From Paenibacillus sp. MMS20-IR301 (GTDB taxonomy: Bacteria > Bacillota > Bacilli > Paenibacillales > Paenibacillaceae): 64,000 nt of DNA. The notes under the pieces were generated by a model that saw only the letters and a program-made list of their open reading frames with translations, was not told the origin of the DNA and made no database searches. This document shows, piece after piece, positions 1-7,691 of this stretch. Each line of letters opens with the position of its first letter. Position 1 is the first letter of the stretch. The position numbers and the translations under genes were made by a program. The stretch is taken from NCBI RefSeq assembly GCF_032302195.1, contig NZ_CP135275.1, positions 620,001-684,000 of the forward strand, written 5' to 3'.

Positions 1-564
1 GAGCAGGTGAAGGTGCGGCATACCGCACAGCCGGGCGTAATTCATGAAGCCTGCGGAGTGACTTACAGTCATTTTGCTACGCCGAATGCGGCTGCCGGGC
101 TTACCGGCAAGCTGTTCCCGGAAGGAACGGAGGCAGGTGTGCACACTGTCAAGACATGGATGGAAATGCTGGTTGCAGCGGATTCTGCCGAAGTACTGGC
201 CAGCTACGATCATCCGCAGTGGGGTGAATATGCGGCGGTTACGCGGAATGCGTCCGGGAAGGGGACGGCTACCTATATCGGCTGTATGACGGAGCCGGCC
301 GCGCTTGCGGTGATCCTGCAGGATGCCGTCAAGAATGCCGGATTATGGGGTGAGGACCAGCAGCTGGTATTCCCGCTCATCGTGAAGACCGGTGTGAACG
401 GCCGGGGCAATACGATCCGTTACTACTATAACTATTCAGCGCAGCCTGTGACCTTTAAATACGGGTATGGAGCAGGGCAGGAGCTGTTGTCCGGGAGTCC
501 GGTGGCGCCTGGTGAGGAGCTGGAGCTTGAGCCTTGGGGCTTAAGGATTATTAGTCAGGAGTAA
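1..564 (+). CDS. Beta-galactosidase C-terminal part (GH42-like), 5' truncated
   Basis: The reading frame is open from the first base of the window, so only the last 187 codons are present. The residues resemble the trimerisation and C-terminal beta domains of GH42 beta-galactosidases, and the end (LELEPWGLRIISQE) has the usual final strand of that family. The catalytic barrel lies outside the window, so substrate and catalytic residues cannot be judged. A strong bidirectional terminator follows 18 bases after the stop, so this is the last gene of its transcript. Other clan-A galactosidases with similar C-terminal domains remain possible. Confidence 0.7.
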   Translation, partial: EQVKVRHTAQPGVIHEACGVTYSHFATPNAAAGLTGKLFPEGTEAGVHTVKTWMEMLVAADSAEVLASYDHPQWGEYAAVTRNASGKGTATYIGCMTEPAALAVILQDAVKNAGLWGEDQQLVFPLIVKTGVNGRGNTIRYYYNYSAQPVTFKYGYGAGQELLSGSPVAPGEELELEPWGLRIISQE

Positions 565-581
565 TGCTTTTATAGTAGAGA

Positions 582-627
582 AAAAAGGATATAGTCCAGG
601 GGCAATCCCTTGAGCTATATCCTTTTT
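582..627. terminator. Bidirectional rho-independent terminator
   Basis: AAAAAGGATATAG (582-594) and CTATATCCTTTTT (615-627) form a perfect 13-bp stem with a T run on either strand. It sits between the convergent galactosidase and PNPOx-fold genes and can end both transcripts. Confidence 0.85.
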
Positions 628-661
628 GTGTATTGGAGCGTGCTGCTCTGCTATAGGCGGA

Positions 662-1084
662 CTAGAGCGTGATTGTCTCCATTTGCATATGACCCATTGT
701 TACAATTGCTTCATTGAAATGAAATTCATATACCTCAAACATCGGGCCTGCTTCCTTCAGCGTAAAAGCAAACGACGGGTTGTTCTTCGTGAAGCCTGCT
801 TCCAGGTCATAGACGGAATGCTCGCTTTTCTTGACTGTAGCATCGGTTACCCGGACCAGCCGGCCGGTTGCCGCTTCGGGAAGCGTAGTGAAGGCTATTT
901 TGTCATTCGCTGCGAATTCTGCTGTTTTGGGCGACTGCTTGAAGGTTGAGACATATACAATACCTTGATCAGCATCGTAGAAGTGGCTCATTACTCTGAC
1001 ATTCGGTTTATTATCCGCGGATGTTGCCAGTGCAAGATGCCCGCTGACCTCCATTATTTCTTTGAAGCCTTGTACATAATCCAT
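662..1084 (-). CDS. Pyridoxamine 5'-phosphate oxidase-fold protein
   Basis: The 140-residue single-domain protein has the split-barrel flavin-binding pattern of the PNPOx-like superfamily: an N-terminal helix, then HLALATSADNKPNVRVMSHFYD and VYVSTFKQSPKTAEFAANDKIAFTTL. Members bind FMN, F420 or haem and act as small oxidoreductases, but the substrate cannot be told from sequence. It is monocistronic and diverges from the WYL regulator at 1205, 120 bases away, which may control it. The start is the ATG at 1084, preceded by a GGGAG ribosome site. Confidence 0.75.
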   Translation of the reverse strand: MDYVQGFKEIMEVSGHLALATSADNKPNVRVMSHFYDADQGIVYVSTFKQSPKTAEFAANDKIAFTTLPEAATGRLVRVTDATVKKSEHSVYDLEAGFTKNNPSFAFTLKEAGPMFEVYEFHFNEAIVTMGHMQMETITL

Positions 1085-1204
1085 ATTTATTCTCCCTTAT
1101 TCATGTATTGAACCACTGGTTAGCGGCTAAGTTGATAGTAGCATACGGAATTATGACAGCAGTATGTCATGGTTGTTGTGGTAGAATAAAAAAAGGTGAT
1201 GGCC

Positions 1205-2143
1205 ATGAAAATAGACCGTTTGATCTCCATAATTATGATTCTGCTGGAGCGCGACAAAGTCAGTGCATCGAAGCTTGCGGAGATGTTCGAGGTTACACCC
1301 CGGACGATATTCCGGGATATCGATTCGATTAACCAGGCGGGCATTCCGATTGTTACGTATCCAGGTGTGCGGGGCGGCATAGCGATTATGGAGCAATACA
1401 AGATTGAGAAAAGATTGTTTACCATCTCTGATATTACAGCCTTGTTAACGGGGCTAGGGAGCATTCATTCCACGTTGTCAGGGGAGGAAATTCTCAATGC
1501 GATGGCTAAAGTGAAAGGGCTGATCCCTGAGGAGCAGGTCCGGGAGATCGAGCAGAAATCGGGACAGATCGTAATTGATCATGCCCCGTGGCTGGGCAAC
1601 AAGATTCTGCATTTGAAGCTGAGCGATATCAGGGCCGCAATGGATGATCACAGGCTGCTTGCGTTCAGCTACAGTGATCAGGCGGGCAGGCAGAGCAGCC
1701 GTGAGGTTGAACCTTACCGGCTTATAATGAAGGATTCCAACTGGTATCTGCAGGGATACTGCACTTCCAGGCAGGATTTCCGCATCTTCCGCTTATCCCG
1801 TATCACTGCCCTTGAGGTGCTGGAAGGGACGTTTTTGCCCCGGGAGTTTGACCCCGGTCCGCTGGCTCCTCCGGGACAGGAGATGATTACCCTCAAGCTG
1901 TTAATTGAGCCCCCGTTACGGGACCTGATGCTTGAGCTGGCCGGCGAAGAGAATGTGATTGCCTGCGGCGATAACCGGTTCACCGTCCACTTCCCGTTTG
2001 CCGAGAATGATTTCGGCTATAACATGCTGCTGCGGATGGGCGATCAATGCGAATGCCTGGAACCGCCGCATGTCCGGGCAGAACTGGTGCGGAGGATAAA
2101 GGGGCTGCTGGCCATATATGAAGGGGAAGACCCGGGATTATAA
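1205..2143 (+). CDS. WYL-domain transcriptional regulator (YafY/DeoR-type HTH)
   Basis: The N-terminus (about residues 1-55) is a winged helix-turn-helix (VSASKLAEMFEVTPRTIFRDIDSI). It is followed by a WYL domain (about 130-215; DDHRLLAFSYSDQAG, EVEPYRLIMKDSNWYLQGYC) and a WCX extension. Such proteins are ligand-sensing regulators, often repressors. The ATG at 1205 is preferred because AAGGTG at 1193-1198 is spaced correctly for it; in-frame GTG/ATG codons at 1196 and 1199 overlap that site. It diverges from the PNPOx-fold gene, its likeliest target besides itself. Confidence 0.82.
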   Translation: MKIDRLISIIMILLERDKVSASKLAEMFEVTPRTIFRDIDSINQAGIPIVTYPGVRGGIAIMEQYKIEKRLFTISDITALLTGLGSIHSTLSGEEILNAMAKVKGLIPEEQVREIEQKSGQIVIDHAPWLGNKILHLKLSDIRAAMDDHRLLAFSYSDQAGRQSSREVEPYRLIMKDSNWYLQGYCTSRQDFRIFRLSRITALEVLEGTFLPREFDPGPLAPPGQEMITLKLLIEPPLRDLMLELAGEENVIACGDNRFTVHFPFAENDFGYNMLLRMGDQCECLEPPHVRAELVRRIKGLLAIYEGEDPGL

Positions 2144-2144
2144 A

Positions 2145-2173
2145 TTGTGCCATCCGGCAATTCCTGCTATACT
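2145..2173 (+). promoter_or_regulatory. Putative sigma-A promoter of the FusB-type gene
   Basis: TTGTGC (2145-2150) and TATACT (2168-2173) are separated by exactly 17 bases. Transcription would start near 2180 and give a leader of about 200 nt before the GTG start at 2382. Confidence 0.5.
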
Positions 2174-2207
2174 TTGTGCAGGTTTATTTGGATAGGGGGT
2201 TACACGG

Positions 2208-2255
2208 ATGGCTATGAAATGCTCATTCGCTAGGCAGTCCTCATGCAGAGCCTGA
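2208..2255 (+). CDS. Putative 15-residue leader peptide
   Basis: A short frame, MAMKCSFARQSSCRA followed by TGA, starts at an ATG placed 8 bases after a GGGGG ribosome site (2195-2199). Its last codons and stop coincide with the 5' arm of a long inverted repeat (2244-2254), so a ribosome finishing or stalling here would cover that arm. This is the geometry of leader peptides that control ribosome-targeted resistance genes. No homology is claimed. The support is its position, its ribosome site and its overlap with the stem. Confidence 0.45.
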   Translation: MAMKCSFARQSSCRA

Positions 2256-2372
2256 TCCGGGGCGATACTTTGCGTGAGGTGCGGCAGGTTAGACTTGATC
2301 GCCCAAACTGATTTTATCGTTTCTAATAGGCAGGCTCTGCACCTTATGGATGTACCAATCATAATAAGGGGC
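2244..2372 (+). promoter_or_regulatory. Putative attenuator in the leader of the FusB-type gene
   Basis: Two nested inverted repeats are visible: TGCAGAGCCTG (2244-2254) with CAGGCTCTGCA (2331-2341), 11 bp perfect, and GGGCGAT (2260-2266) with ATCGCCC (2298-2304). Alternatives also exist: CGATA (2263-2267) with TATCG (2315-2319), and GCCC (2301-2304) with GGGC next to the ribosome site of the following gene (2369-2372). Competing pairings around a leader peptide suggest attenuation. There is no T run after the hairpins, so translational control is likelier than transcriptional control. Confidence 0.45.
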
Positions 2373-2381
2373 TGAAGAGCT

Positions 2382-3029
2382 GTGAAACCAACATTTATTA
2401 GAAACCATCAATATAATCTGATTAAGAAACAATCTGACTTTGTGCTGAAAACACTGCGGTCGGTAGCGGACCGCCGGGTTCTGGAGACAGTAAGATACAG
2501 TGCCGAAGTGACGGTAACGGAGGCGTTTGCTGCTCTGACTGCGGAACAGAGGCAGCTGCTGAGCCCGATATCGGCTCTGGAGCGGGCCGAAGATTTCCAG
2601 CAGTATGTCAGCGGGATGGAGCCTTACCTGGAGCCGTTTCCGCCCATTACCCTCAAGCAGATTCAGAAGCTGTTTCCGAAGAATAAAAAGATGAAGCTGC
2701 CTGATTTGCAGTCCATCGATTTCCGGTATGTAACGTATCTGGCCTGGGTAGACATTGCCACGAGCAAGCTGTTCATCGTCTATCCGCATGAAGGGCAGTT
2801 CATCGGTGTAGAGGGCAGGATCATACCGACGCACAAGAAGGGCTATTGCCTGTTCTGCAACCGTCAGCAGGAGCTGGCCTTCCTGACCGTCAAGACGAAG
2901 CCGGAGCTTGCTGCGGCAGACAATTATGCTTCTGTGGGGCAATACGTATGTCTGGATAATCACGGCTGTAATCAGAGCATCACTAATATAAGCTCACTGG
3001 AGCGGTTCGTGCTCTCGGTGCAGAAGTAG
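2382..3029 (+). CDS. FusB/FusC-family EF-G-binding protein
   Basis: The 215-residue protein has the two-domain layout of the FusB family: an N-terminal helical domain (1 to about 80; FIRNHQYNLIKKQSDFVLKT) and a C-terminal treble-clef zinc domain. Likely ligands are C156-X2-C159 and C190-X3-H194-X-C196. FusB-type proteins bind elongation factor G and release it from the ribosome, and some give fusidic acid resistance. Chromosomal homologues in soil Firmicutes are often of unknown physiological role. The start is GTG 2382 behind AAGGGG. It follows a structured leader with a small peptide frame and ends before a terminator. Resistance itself is an inference. Confidence 0.8.
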   Translation: MKPTFIRNHQYNLIKKQSDFVLKTLRSVADRRVLETVRYSAEVTVTEAFAALTAEQRQLLSPISALERAEDFQQYVSGMEPYLEPFPPITLKQIQKLFPKNKKMKLPDLQSIDFRYVTYLAWVDIATSKLFIVYPHEGQFIGVEGRIIPTHKKGYCLFCNRQQELAFLTVKTKPELAAADNYASVGQYVCLDNHGCNQSITNISSLERFVLSVQK

Positions 3030-3079
3030 CAGGGTACGGAAAGATAGAGTGTGACAAGCCCGAACGGAATCAATAAGTA

Positions 3080-3118
3080 AAGCGGCGGTTCTCCGGCTGG
3101 AGGCCCGCTGCTTTTTTT
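3080..3118 (+). terminator. Rho-independent terminator
   Basis: AGCGGCGG pairs with CCGCTGCT (one G-U), followed by seven T. It lies 50 bases after the FusB-type gene. Confidence 0.75.
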
Positions 3119-3150
3119 GTTGTAAATAAGAAGCATAAAAGAACCTGACT

Positions 3151-3350
3151 AAAAGCAAAAAGGAACGAAGGGGAAATTTGGAACTGCAGGAGCGATAGCG
3201 ATCGCCTGAAAGCTTTCCGTAGGAAAGCTCGCTTCGGAAGCATATGCTAGTGTTTGGATTTCTACCGCAAACAGCGGGTATAATCAGGAAATCCAAATAT
3301 AACAGCGGCCGGAAGTCCAAATGTTCACCGCAGTGACGTCTAAGCTTAAC
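3151..3350. repeat. Structured intergenic repeat, copy 1
   Basis: This is a near-identical relative of 12331-12487: shared blocks include AAAAGCAAAAAGGA, GGGGAAATTTGGAACTG, GGAGCGATAGCG and AACAGCGGCCGGAAGTCCAA. A central hairpin pairs 3253-3262 with 3288-3297 (10 bp perfect) around ACCGC/GCGGG. An outer stem ATTTGGA...TCCAAAT is possible. Copy 1 carries an extra insert (about 3207-3250) that holds its own hairpin, AGCTTTCC GTA GGAAAGCT. No coding potential was found. Confidence 0.7.
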
Positions 3351-3481
3351 GTTCAAATCTTAAGCGCGTCTTATATAATAGGAAATTATGCAAATTGATA
3401 ATTGGGGATCACGGTGAAAAGTGGCTTGAGCGGTGTGGAACGATTTTTACGCGAGTCAGGAGACCGGCAGCAGAAAAATAG

Positions 3482-3664
3482 ATGGATAAAGTACACTTGC
3501 TGCAAGAGCGAAGGAAGCAAGGTCGAACAGCAAGTGGAAAAAGAGCACTTAATATTAGGGAAACAGGCCAAAGTAAGCGAAAGTGACGGAATTAAGATAC
3601 GTTTGTCCACTTAAATGTCTCAAAAAACTAAAAATGGCGAATTTAAGATACGTTTATCCACTTA
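3482..3664. repeat. Cluster of short A+T-rich dyad repeats
   Basis: Four related units occur: 3482-3498, 3532-3551, and on the opposite strand 3591-3614 and 3641-3664. The shared core is roughly TAAGTGGA-N-AAAGTACACTTAA, an imperfect palindrome. The same family recurs at 35990-36127. Together with 3151-3350 and the candidate RNA at 3751 this fills most of the gene-free stretch from 3119 to 4026. Confidence 0.5.
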
Positions 3665-3750
3665 TTTCCGTTTAAGAGAGGCCAAATTCAGCATTTTAAC
3701 TAGCGGCTGCTTAACAGAAGAAATTTCACTTCTTCCGGCGTTACTGCTTG

Positions 3751-3858
3751 TTGGACACGGCTAACAATGAGGTATATTATCCATGAGGTTGCCTCGTTTC
3801 GGTTTGGTTAGGTCGTACTTACCACTACCCGGAAAGGCGGCCTTTTTCGTCTTTTTTT
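3751..3858 (+). ncRNA. Candidate short RNA with its own promoter and terminator
   Basis: TTGGAC (3751-3756) with TATATT (3773-3778) or TATTAT (3775-3780) could be a promoter. About 50 bases on, CGGAAAGGC pairs with GCCTTTTTCG and is followed by a second T run. The transcript would be about 70 nt with a small GAGG-TTG-CCTC hairpin at its 5' end. I recognise no known riboswitch or RNA family. It could equally be the 5' leader of the gene at 4027. Confidence 0.3.
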
Positions 3859-4026
3859 ATGGGGAATCAACAGGCTTGTACTATTTGCAGGATTCTACTC
3901 TATGCAATAGCAAGATATATAATGTTTCTTGCAATTCTGGCAAGAAGCTTAATTGTTCCTGCCCCCGGAGAACTGTAAACTTTAATCAAGGCCTGAAACC
4001 AATCTAACCGGAATGGAGGTGGAATA

Positions 4027-4587
4027 TTGAGCACCCCCTATAGATTATCAGCTGACAAGCTGACTGAGACCGGTCATATGCTGATCCGTGAGGTTGTTCC
4101 CAAATTCTATGCGCTGCGCTTTTATTATTGGAGACAGGAGCTGGGTTCTCCCGGCCTGCAGGGAGCATCCGTTCACCATCAATATATATGGGATATCCGC
4201 ATGATGCCCGGTTTGTATAATATTTTTGCAGAGCTGCTGGGTAATCCCTGCCTGTGGGCGGATTTCTCGGATGCGCAGCCGGCAGGCCTGTCCGGTATTC
4301 TAGCTGTGAACAAGGCGCGGCTGGAGCTGTTAAACAGCGAGAGAATTCCTCTAACAATTGAAATGAATGCCGGAGATCTGCTGGTGCTTGATCCGCAGCG
4401 CCTGACAATCCTGCCGGAGGATGAACTGAACTGGCTCAACATTCAATTTATTCCGGCTGAGGAGGAGAATGGTGTAGAGATCATGCGGAGGCACAGAGCG
4501 TTCCTGCAGCATCAGAGCCGGCCTGTATATTTAAGCGGGCTGGGCCGCAGGCTGCTGGGAACGGACAAGTGGCAGACGCTCTGCTGA
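4027..4587 (+). CDS. Unknown protein, possibly phytanoyl-CoA dioxygenase-like
   Basis: The 186-residue protein begins at TTG 4027, placed 5 bases after a strong GGAGGTGG site. I do not recognise it firmly. The stretch WDIRMMPGLYNIFAELLGNPCLWADFS resembles the part of PhyH-type 2-oxoglutarate/iron oxygenases where a helix precedes the core barrel, and a later strand pattern (ERIPLTIEMNAGDLLVLD) fits a cupin-like sheet. The HxD...H iron triad is not evident, so it may be inactive or unrelated. A 51-residue membrane protein follows 20 bases downstream and is probably co-transcribed. Confidence 0.5.
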   Translation: MSTPYRLSADKLTETGHMLIREVVPKFYALRFYYWRQELGSPGLQGASVHHQYIWDIRMMPGLYNIFAELLGNPCLWADFSDAQPAGLSGILAVNKARLELLNSERIPLTIEMNAGDLLVLDPQRLTILPEDELNWLNIQFIPAEEENGVEIMRRHRAFLQHQSRPVYLSGLGRRLLGTDKWQTLC

Positions 4588-4607
4588 ACAGAAAGGAGTG
4601 AGTGAGC

Positions 4608-4763
4608 ATGTGGGTGATTGTAGGGATGCTGATCTGGCTGTTTCTATGCGGGACTATTCTGGCTGCCGCTTCTGCCTGTTTGGCGGTTCCGTTTCCGGCA
4701 GTGAAGCATGGAATGAACCGTCCCGATGCCAAAGACCCGTTTGCCTATTTATTTGAGGTATAG
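4608..4763 (+). CDS. Small single-pass membrane protein (51 aa)
   Basis: An ATG at 4608 follows a GAAAGGAGTG ribosome site and opens a 51-codon frame. The first 27 or so residues form one hydrophobic helix (MWVIVGMLIWLFLCGTILAA...). A short polar tail contains MNRPDAKDPFAYLFEV. There is no cleavage site that would make it a normal signal peptide, so it should stay in the membrane with the tail outside or inside. It follows the gene at 4027 closely. Function unknown. Confidence 0.6.
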   Translation: MWVIVGMLIWLFLCGTILAAASACLAVPFPAVKHGMNRPDAKDPFAYLFEV

Positions 4764-4810
4764 ATCGTCAATGATTGCGAAGCAGAGCAATATATATCAT
4801 CTTGATTATG

Positions 4811-4858
4811 GGATCAGGCAGCTGCCTGATCCTTACGGGCCGTACAGCCGTTTTTTTG
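4811..4858 (+). terminator. Double hairpin, probable terminator
   Basis: GGATCAGGCAG/CTGCCTGATCC (4811-4832) is a perfect 22-base palindrome. It is followed by ACGG(G)C...GCCGT and seven T (4834-4858). It lies between convergent genes. Confidence 0.6.
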
Positions 4859-4899
4859 CCGGGAAATCTGCGGACAGCCAGCCCGTCTTCTCTCCACTA

Positions 4900-6243
4900 C
4901 TATGCCCCGGCCTGCTCCGCCTTCACCTCCGTTTGAACAGACTGCTTCTCTGCTGCGCTGCTGCTCATCAGCCCTCTTCGTCCAATGAACGTAACCGCCA
5001 GAATAGCGGAACCAGAGACCAGCAGGATAACAGAGCCCGGAATCCAGTCAAGCAGTACCCCATAGAGCAGCATGCCCAGCGGGGCAATAGAGCCGGCGAT
5101 GCCTTCCACCAGTCCGAATACGCGGCCGCGGTATTCTTCTTCGATCGTCTGCTGCAAATACACCTGAATCGGAATATTAATGATCATAATGACGACACCG
5201 ACAAGCAGAAGCAGCGGCAGGAAGAAGAAGAAGGTGAAGGTGGCGGTGAAATGCAGCAGCAGCGGAACTGCCATTGCAAGGAATAACAGCCCTAGCGCGC
5301 TTAATCCTCCAATGATAGGTTTTACAGGATCCTTGCTCTGACTGAGCAGGGTGAGGAGCAGGGACATTAGCAGCATTCCTCCTGCGATCATTGCTTCAAG
5401 TACACCATATTGCTTCGAAGTAAGCCCCATTGTCTGTACCGTTACGTATGGCAGCACGACATTCAGTGCAACGACAAAGAAATTAATCCAGAACACAATA
5501 ATCAGCAGGGAACGGATTACGGGACGGCGGAGCACATAAGAGAAGCCTTCTTTCAGATTGGTTCGGACTTCTGCAGTCACACTGCTGAGGCGCTCCTTGA
5601 AGGGCGGGTTATCAGGAGCCTCTGCGGCTCCTGCGGATGCATCGCTCCTGGAGACCGGTTTGAATCTGAGCATACAGCCCATCACGGTTGAGACGGCGAA
5701 TCCTGCAGCATTCAGCAGCATGAAGTCTTTAAGCGGAAGAAAGGCATAGAGCATGCCGGCGAGGATGGGAGCGAGCAGGTGGCCGACAGACCCGGCAATC
5801 TGATTTAATGAGCCGGCACGCTGGATGGAATCCGGGTCAACAAGCATCATCATGGAAGAGGAGACGGAGATGCTGTAGAAGGTAGAACAGACAGACAGGA
5901 GAATCAGTGAGATATAAAGCGGCAGCAGCGACATTCCCTGAGCGGAGACTGCGAGAAAGGAGAGCAGCATAATCAGGACACTGGCGGCATCGGAGCCGAT
6001 CAGCAGCAGGCGGCGGTTGACCATATCAGCGACCACACCGGCAAAGGGCGACATCAGAACGCTGGGCAGCAAGCCGCAGAGCAGCGTAATTGCAAAGCTG
6101 CTTCCGGAGCCGGTGAGCTTAAGAATGTAGAGGCCGACCACAAAGGTATACATACTTGATCCTAGAACAGAAGCGAATTTGCTGCTGAAAAAAAGAATGA
6201 TGTTGCGGTTAGATCCTGCCGAAACCGGCATTGTCTCAGACAT
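4900..6243 (-). CDS. MFS exporter of the MFS_3 / H+ antiporter type
   Basis: The 447-residue integral membrane protein has about 12 hydrophobic segments. The first half (FASVLGSSMYTFVVGLYILKLTGSGSSFAITLL, SVLMSPFAGVVADMVNRRLLL) matches drug/siderophore exporters of the MFS_3 group, with the motif-A loop GVVADMVNRR. Family members export macrolides, enterobactin or related amphiphiles by proton antiport. ATG 6243 is chosen because GGGAG sits 8 bases upstream; a GTG lies at 6252. The gene diverges from the XRE-TPR regulator across a 174-bp region with two related palindromes, so that regulator probably controls it. Confidence 0.82.
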   Translation of the reverse strand: MSETMPVSAGSNRNIILFFSSKFASVLGSSMYTFVVGLYILKLTGSGSSFAITLLCGLLPSVLMSPFAGVVADMVNRRLLLIGSDAASVLIMLLSFLAVSAQGMSLLPLYISLILLSVCSTFYSISVSSSMMMLVDPDSIQRAGSLNQIAGSVGHLLAPILAGMLYAFLPLKDFMLLNAAGFAVSTVMGCMLRFKPVSRSDASAGAAEAPDNPPFKERLSSVTAEVRTNLKEGFSYVLRRPVIRSLLIIVFWINFFVVALNVVLPYVTVQTMGLTSKQYGVLEAMIAGGMLLMSLLLTLLSQSKDPVKPIIGGLSALGLLFLAMAVPLLLHFTATFTFFFFLPLLLLVGVVIMIINIPIQVYLQQTIEEEYRGRVFGLVEGIAGSIAPLGMLLYGVLLDWIPGSVILLVSGSAILAVTFIGRRGLMSSSAAEKQSVQTEVKAEQAGA

Positions 6244-6264
6244 AAAGAGCACTCCCTATCCCGA

Positions 6265-6338
6265 AGTTTAATTTAATTAAACTCAGTTTAGCTGTTGAGC
6301 AGTCTTTTGGCAAGGATAAGTTTAATTTTATTTAACTT
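6265..6338. promoter_or_regulatory. Tandem palindromes between exporter and regulator
   Basis: AGTTTAATT-T-AATTAAACT (6265-6283) is a 9-bp perfect inverted repeat. AGTTTAATTTTATTTAACT (6320-6338) is an imperfect copy, 55 bases centre to centre. Both lie in the divergent promoter region and are likely binding sites of the HTH protein at 6418. Confidence 0.5.
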
Positions 6339-6417
6339 TTCTGGGATATGGCTTTTGCTTGTTCGCTTCTTGAGCTATACTGTAAGAAAAAGAGATCGCA
6401 GAAAGTTGGCACAGCAG

Positions 6418-7620
6418 ATGACTACCAGACTGACTATAGGTGAGAAGGTCAAGCAATTGCGCAAAGCCAAAGGCCTGACACAGACCGATCTGGCCGGAGA
6501 ACAAATGACCAAGAGCATGCTTAGCCAAATCGAGAACGGCCGGGCCTTGCCTTCAATGAGCAGCCTGCAGTTTCTCGCCGGACGGCTGGGCGTTGATGCG
6601 GGATATTTCATGCAGGGCGAGCATGAAGCCGAGCTGGCTCCGCTTGTCCGCAAGATTGAGCAGCAATACAAGGCGAAGCAGTACAAGGAGATCGTCACAG
6701 CGGTACAGCCGCTGATGAAAGACAACCTGCCCATGACGGTGGATGCCGCGCGGCTGATGGAGTTCTATGTAGGCTCCTGTTACTATACAGCAGCTGCAGG
6801 CGGGAAAGAGGGAATAGAGCGGGCTGCTGAAATCTATGAGCGGTTCGGACTATATGTGGAGCGGGCCAAGGTCCAGTACCTGGCATATGCTTTAATGTTT
6901 GCAGAGAGCAAATACCAGGACAGCCTGGAGCTGATCCGCCGTGTGCGTACAGAATATGTGAGCAATAAGGTAGGGAATGATTTTCTGTTTGAGATCGATC
7001 TTCATTATGCGGAATGTGTTACACTCTCTGCACTCGGGGATTACTCCGGCTGCCGGGAGGTTGCCTTGGCAGCCCTTCAGCTTTCCCGCGGGGAAGGCGT
7101 GTATTATTTGACAGATCATCTGTACCGGATCCTCTCCCAGGTGGCTATGCTGCATCATGACTTAGAGCAGGCAGCTGATTATCTGAATAAGGCTGCGCAG
7201 TTTGCAGAGTTCACGGAAGCAGCTGATTCGCTCGAGCTGGTCCATCTGTCCAGAATCAGGCTGGCGCTTGCGCTGCAGAAGTATGAGGATGTGCTCGCTC
7301 TGGTGAAGCAATATCCGCAGGACAGCTCATTTATGCCTATCGTTTATTTGATGAACGGAATCGCTCTTTACCATTTGATGAGGCATGAAGAAGCGCTTGA
7401 AAGTCTCAACAAGGTGACCATGTTGGATCAGCTCTACCATCCGCTGGACCGTGTCAGCCTGCTGACAACCTATTCGTATAAAGCCAAAATATATATGCAG
7501 CAAGGCATGCGTGAGGAGGCACTCCAGCAATCCCGGTTTGCTTATCATGAAGCGAAGGATTTCCCGCCTTCGGAATATCTCGACCTGATCCAGCAGACTT
7601 ACCATGAGCTGCACGGCTAG
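6418..7620 (+). CDS. XRE-family regulator with C-terminal TPR domain
   Basis: Residues 1-70 are a lambda-repressor type HTH (IGEKVKQLRKAKGLTQTDLAGEQMTKSMLSQIENGRALPSMSSLQFLAGRLGV). The remaining 330 residues are TPR-like helical repeats. This HTH-TPR layout is that of Firmicute regulators such as the Rgg/PlcR/NprR types, some of which bind peptides. ATG 6418 is chosen because the upstream extension (from 6295) is hydrophobic, unlike the family, and overlaps the palindromic region. The ribosome site is weak. No small secreted peptide gene is adjacent, so peptide sensing is only a possibility. Confidence 0.75.
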   Translation: MTTRLTIGEKVKQLRKAKGLTQTDLAGEQMTKSMLSQIENGRALPSMSSLQFLAGRLGVDAGYFMQGEHEAELAPLVRKIEQQYKAKQYKEIVTAVQPLMKDNLPMTVDAARLMEFYVGSCYYTAAAGGKEGIERAAEIYERFGLYVERAKVQYLAYALMFAESKYQDSLELIRRVRTEYVSNKVGNDFLFEIDLHYAECVTLSALGDYSGCREVALAALQLSRGEGVYYLTDHLYRILSQVAMLHHDLEQAADYLNKAAQFAEFTEAADSLELVHLSRIRLALALQKYEDVLALVKQYPQDSSFMPIVYLMNGIALYHLMRHEEALESLNKVTMLDQLYHPLDRVSLLTTYSYKAKIYMQQGMREEALQQSRFAYHEAKDFPPSEYLDLIQQTYHELHG

Positions 7621-7691
7621 ATCACTTATAGAGGGGTACCCGCAAGGGAATTTTCCGCTTATCTTTTCACATAAAGTCCGGTGGTGCACAA

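Noticed and set aside
1120..1464. Minus-strand frames of 114 and 81 codons opposite the WYL regulator start
   Set aside because: No ribosome sites or domains; explained as shadows of the regulator and its promoter region.
3402..3614. 70-codon frame in the repeat-rich gap
   Set aside because: Composed largely of the A+T-rich dyad repeats, with no ribosome site and no recognisable product.
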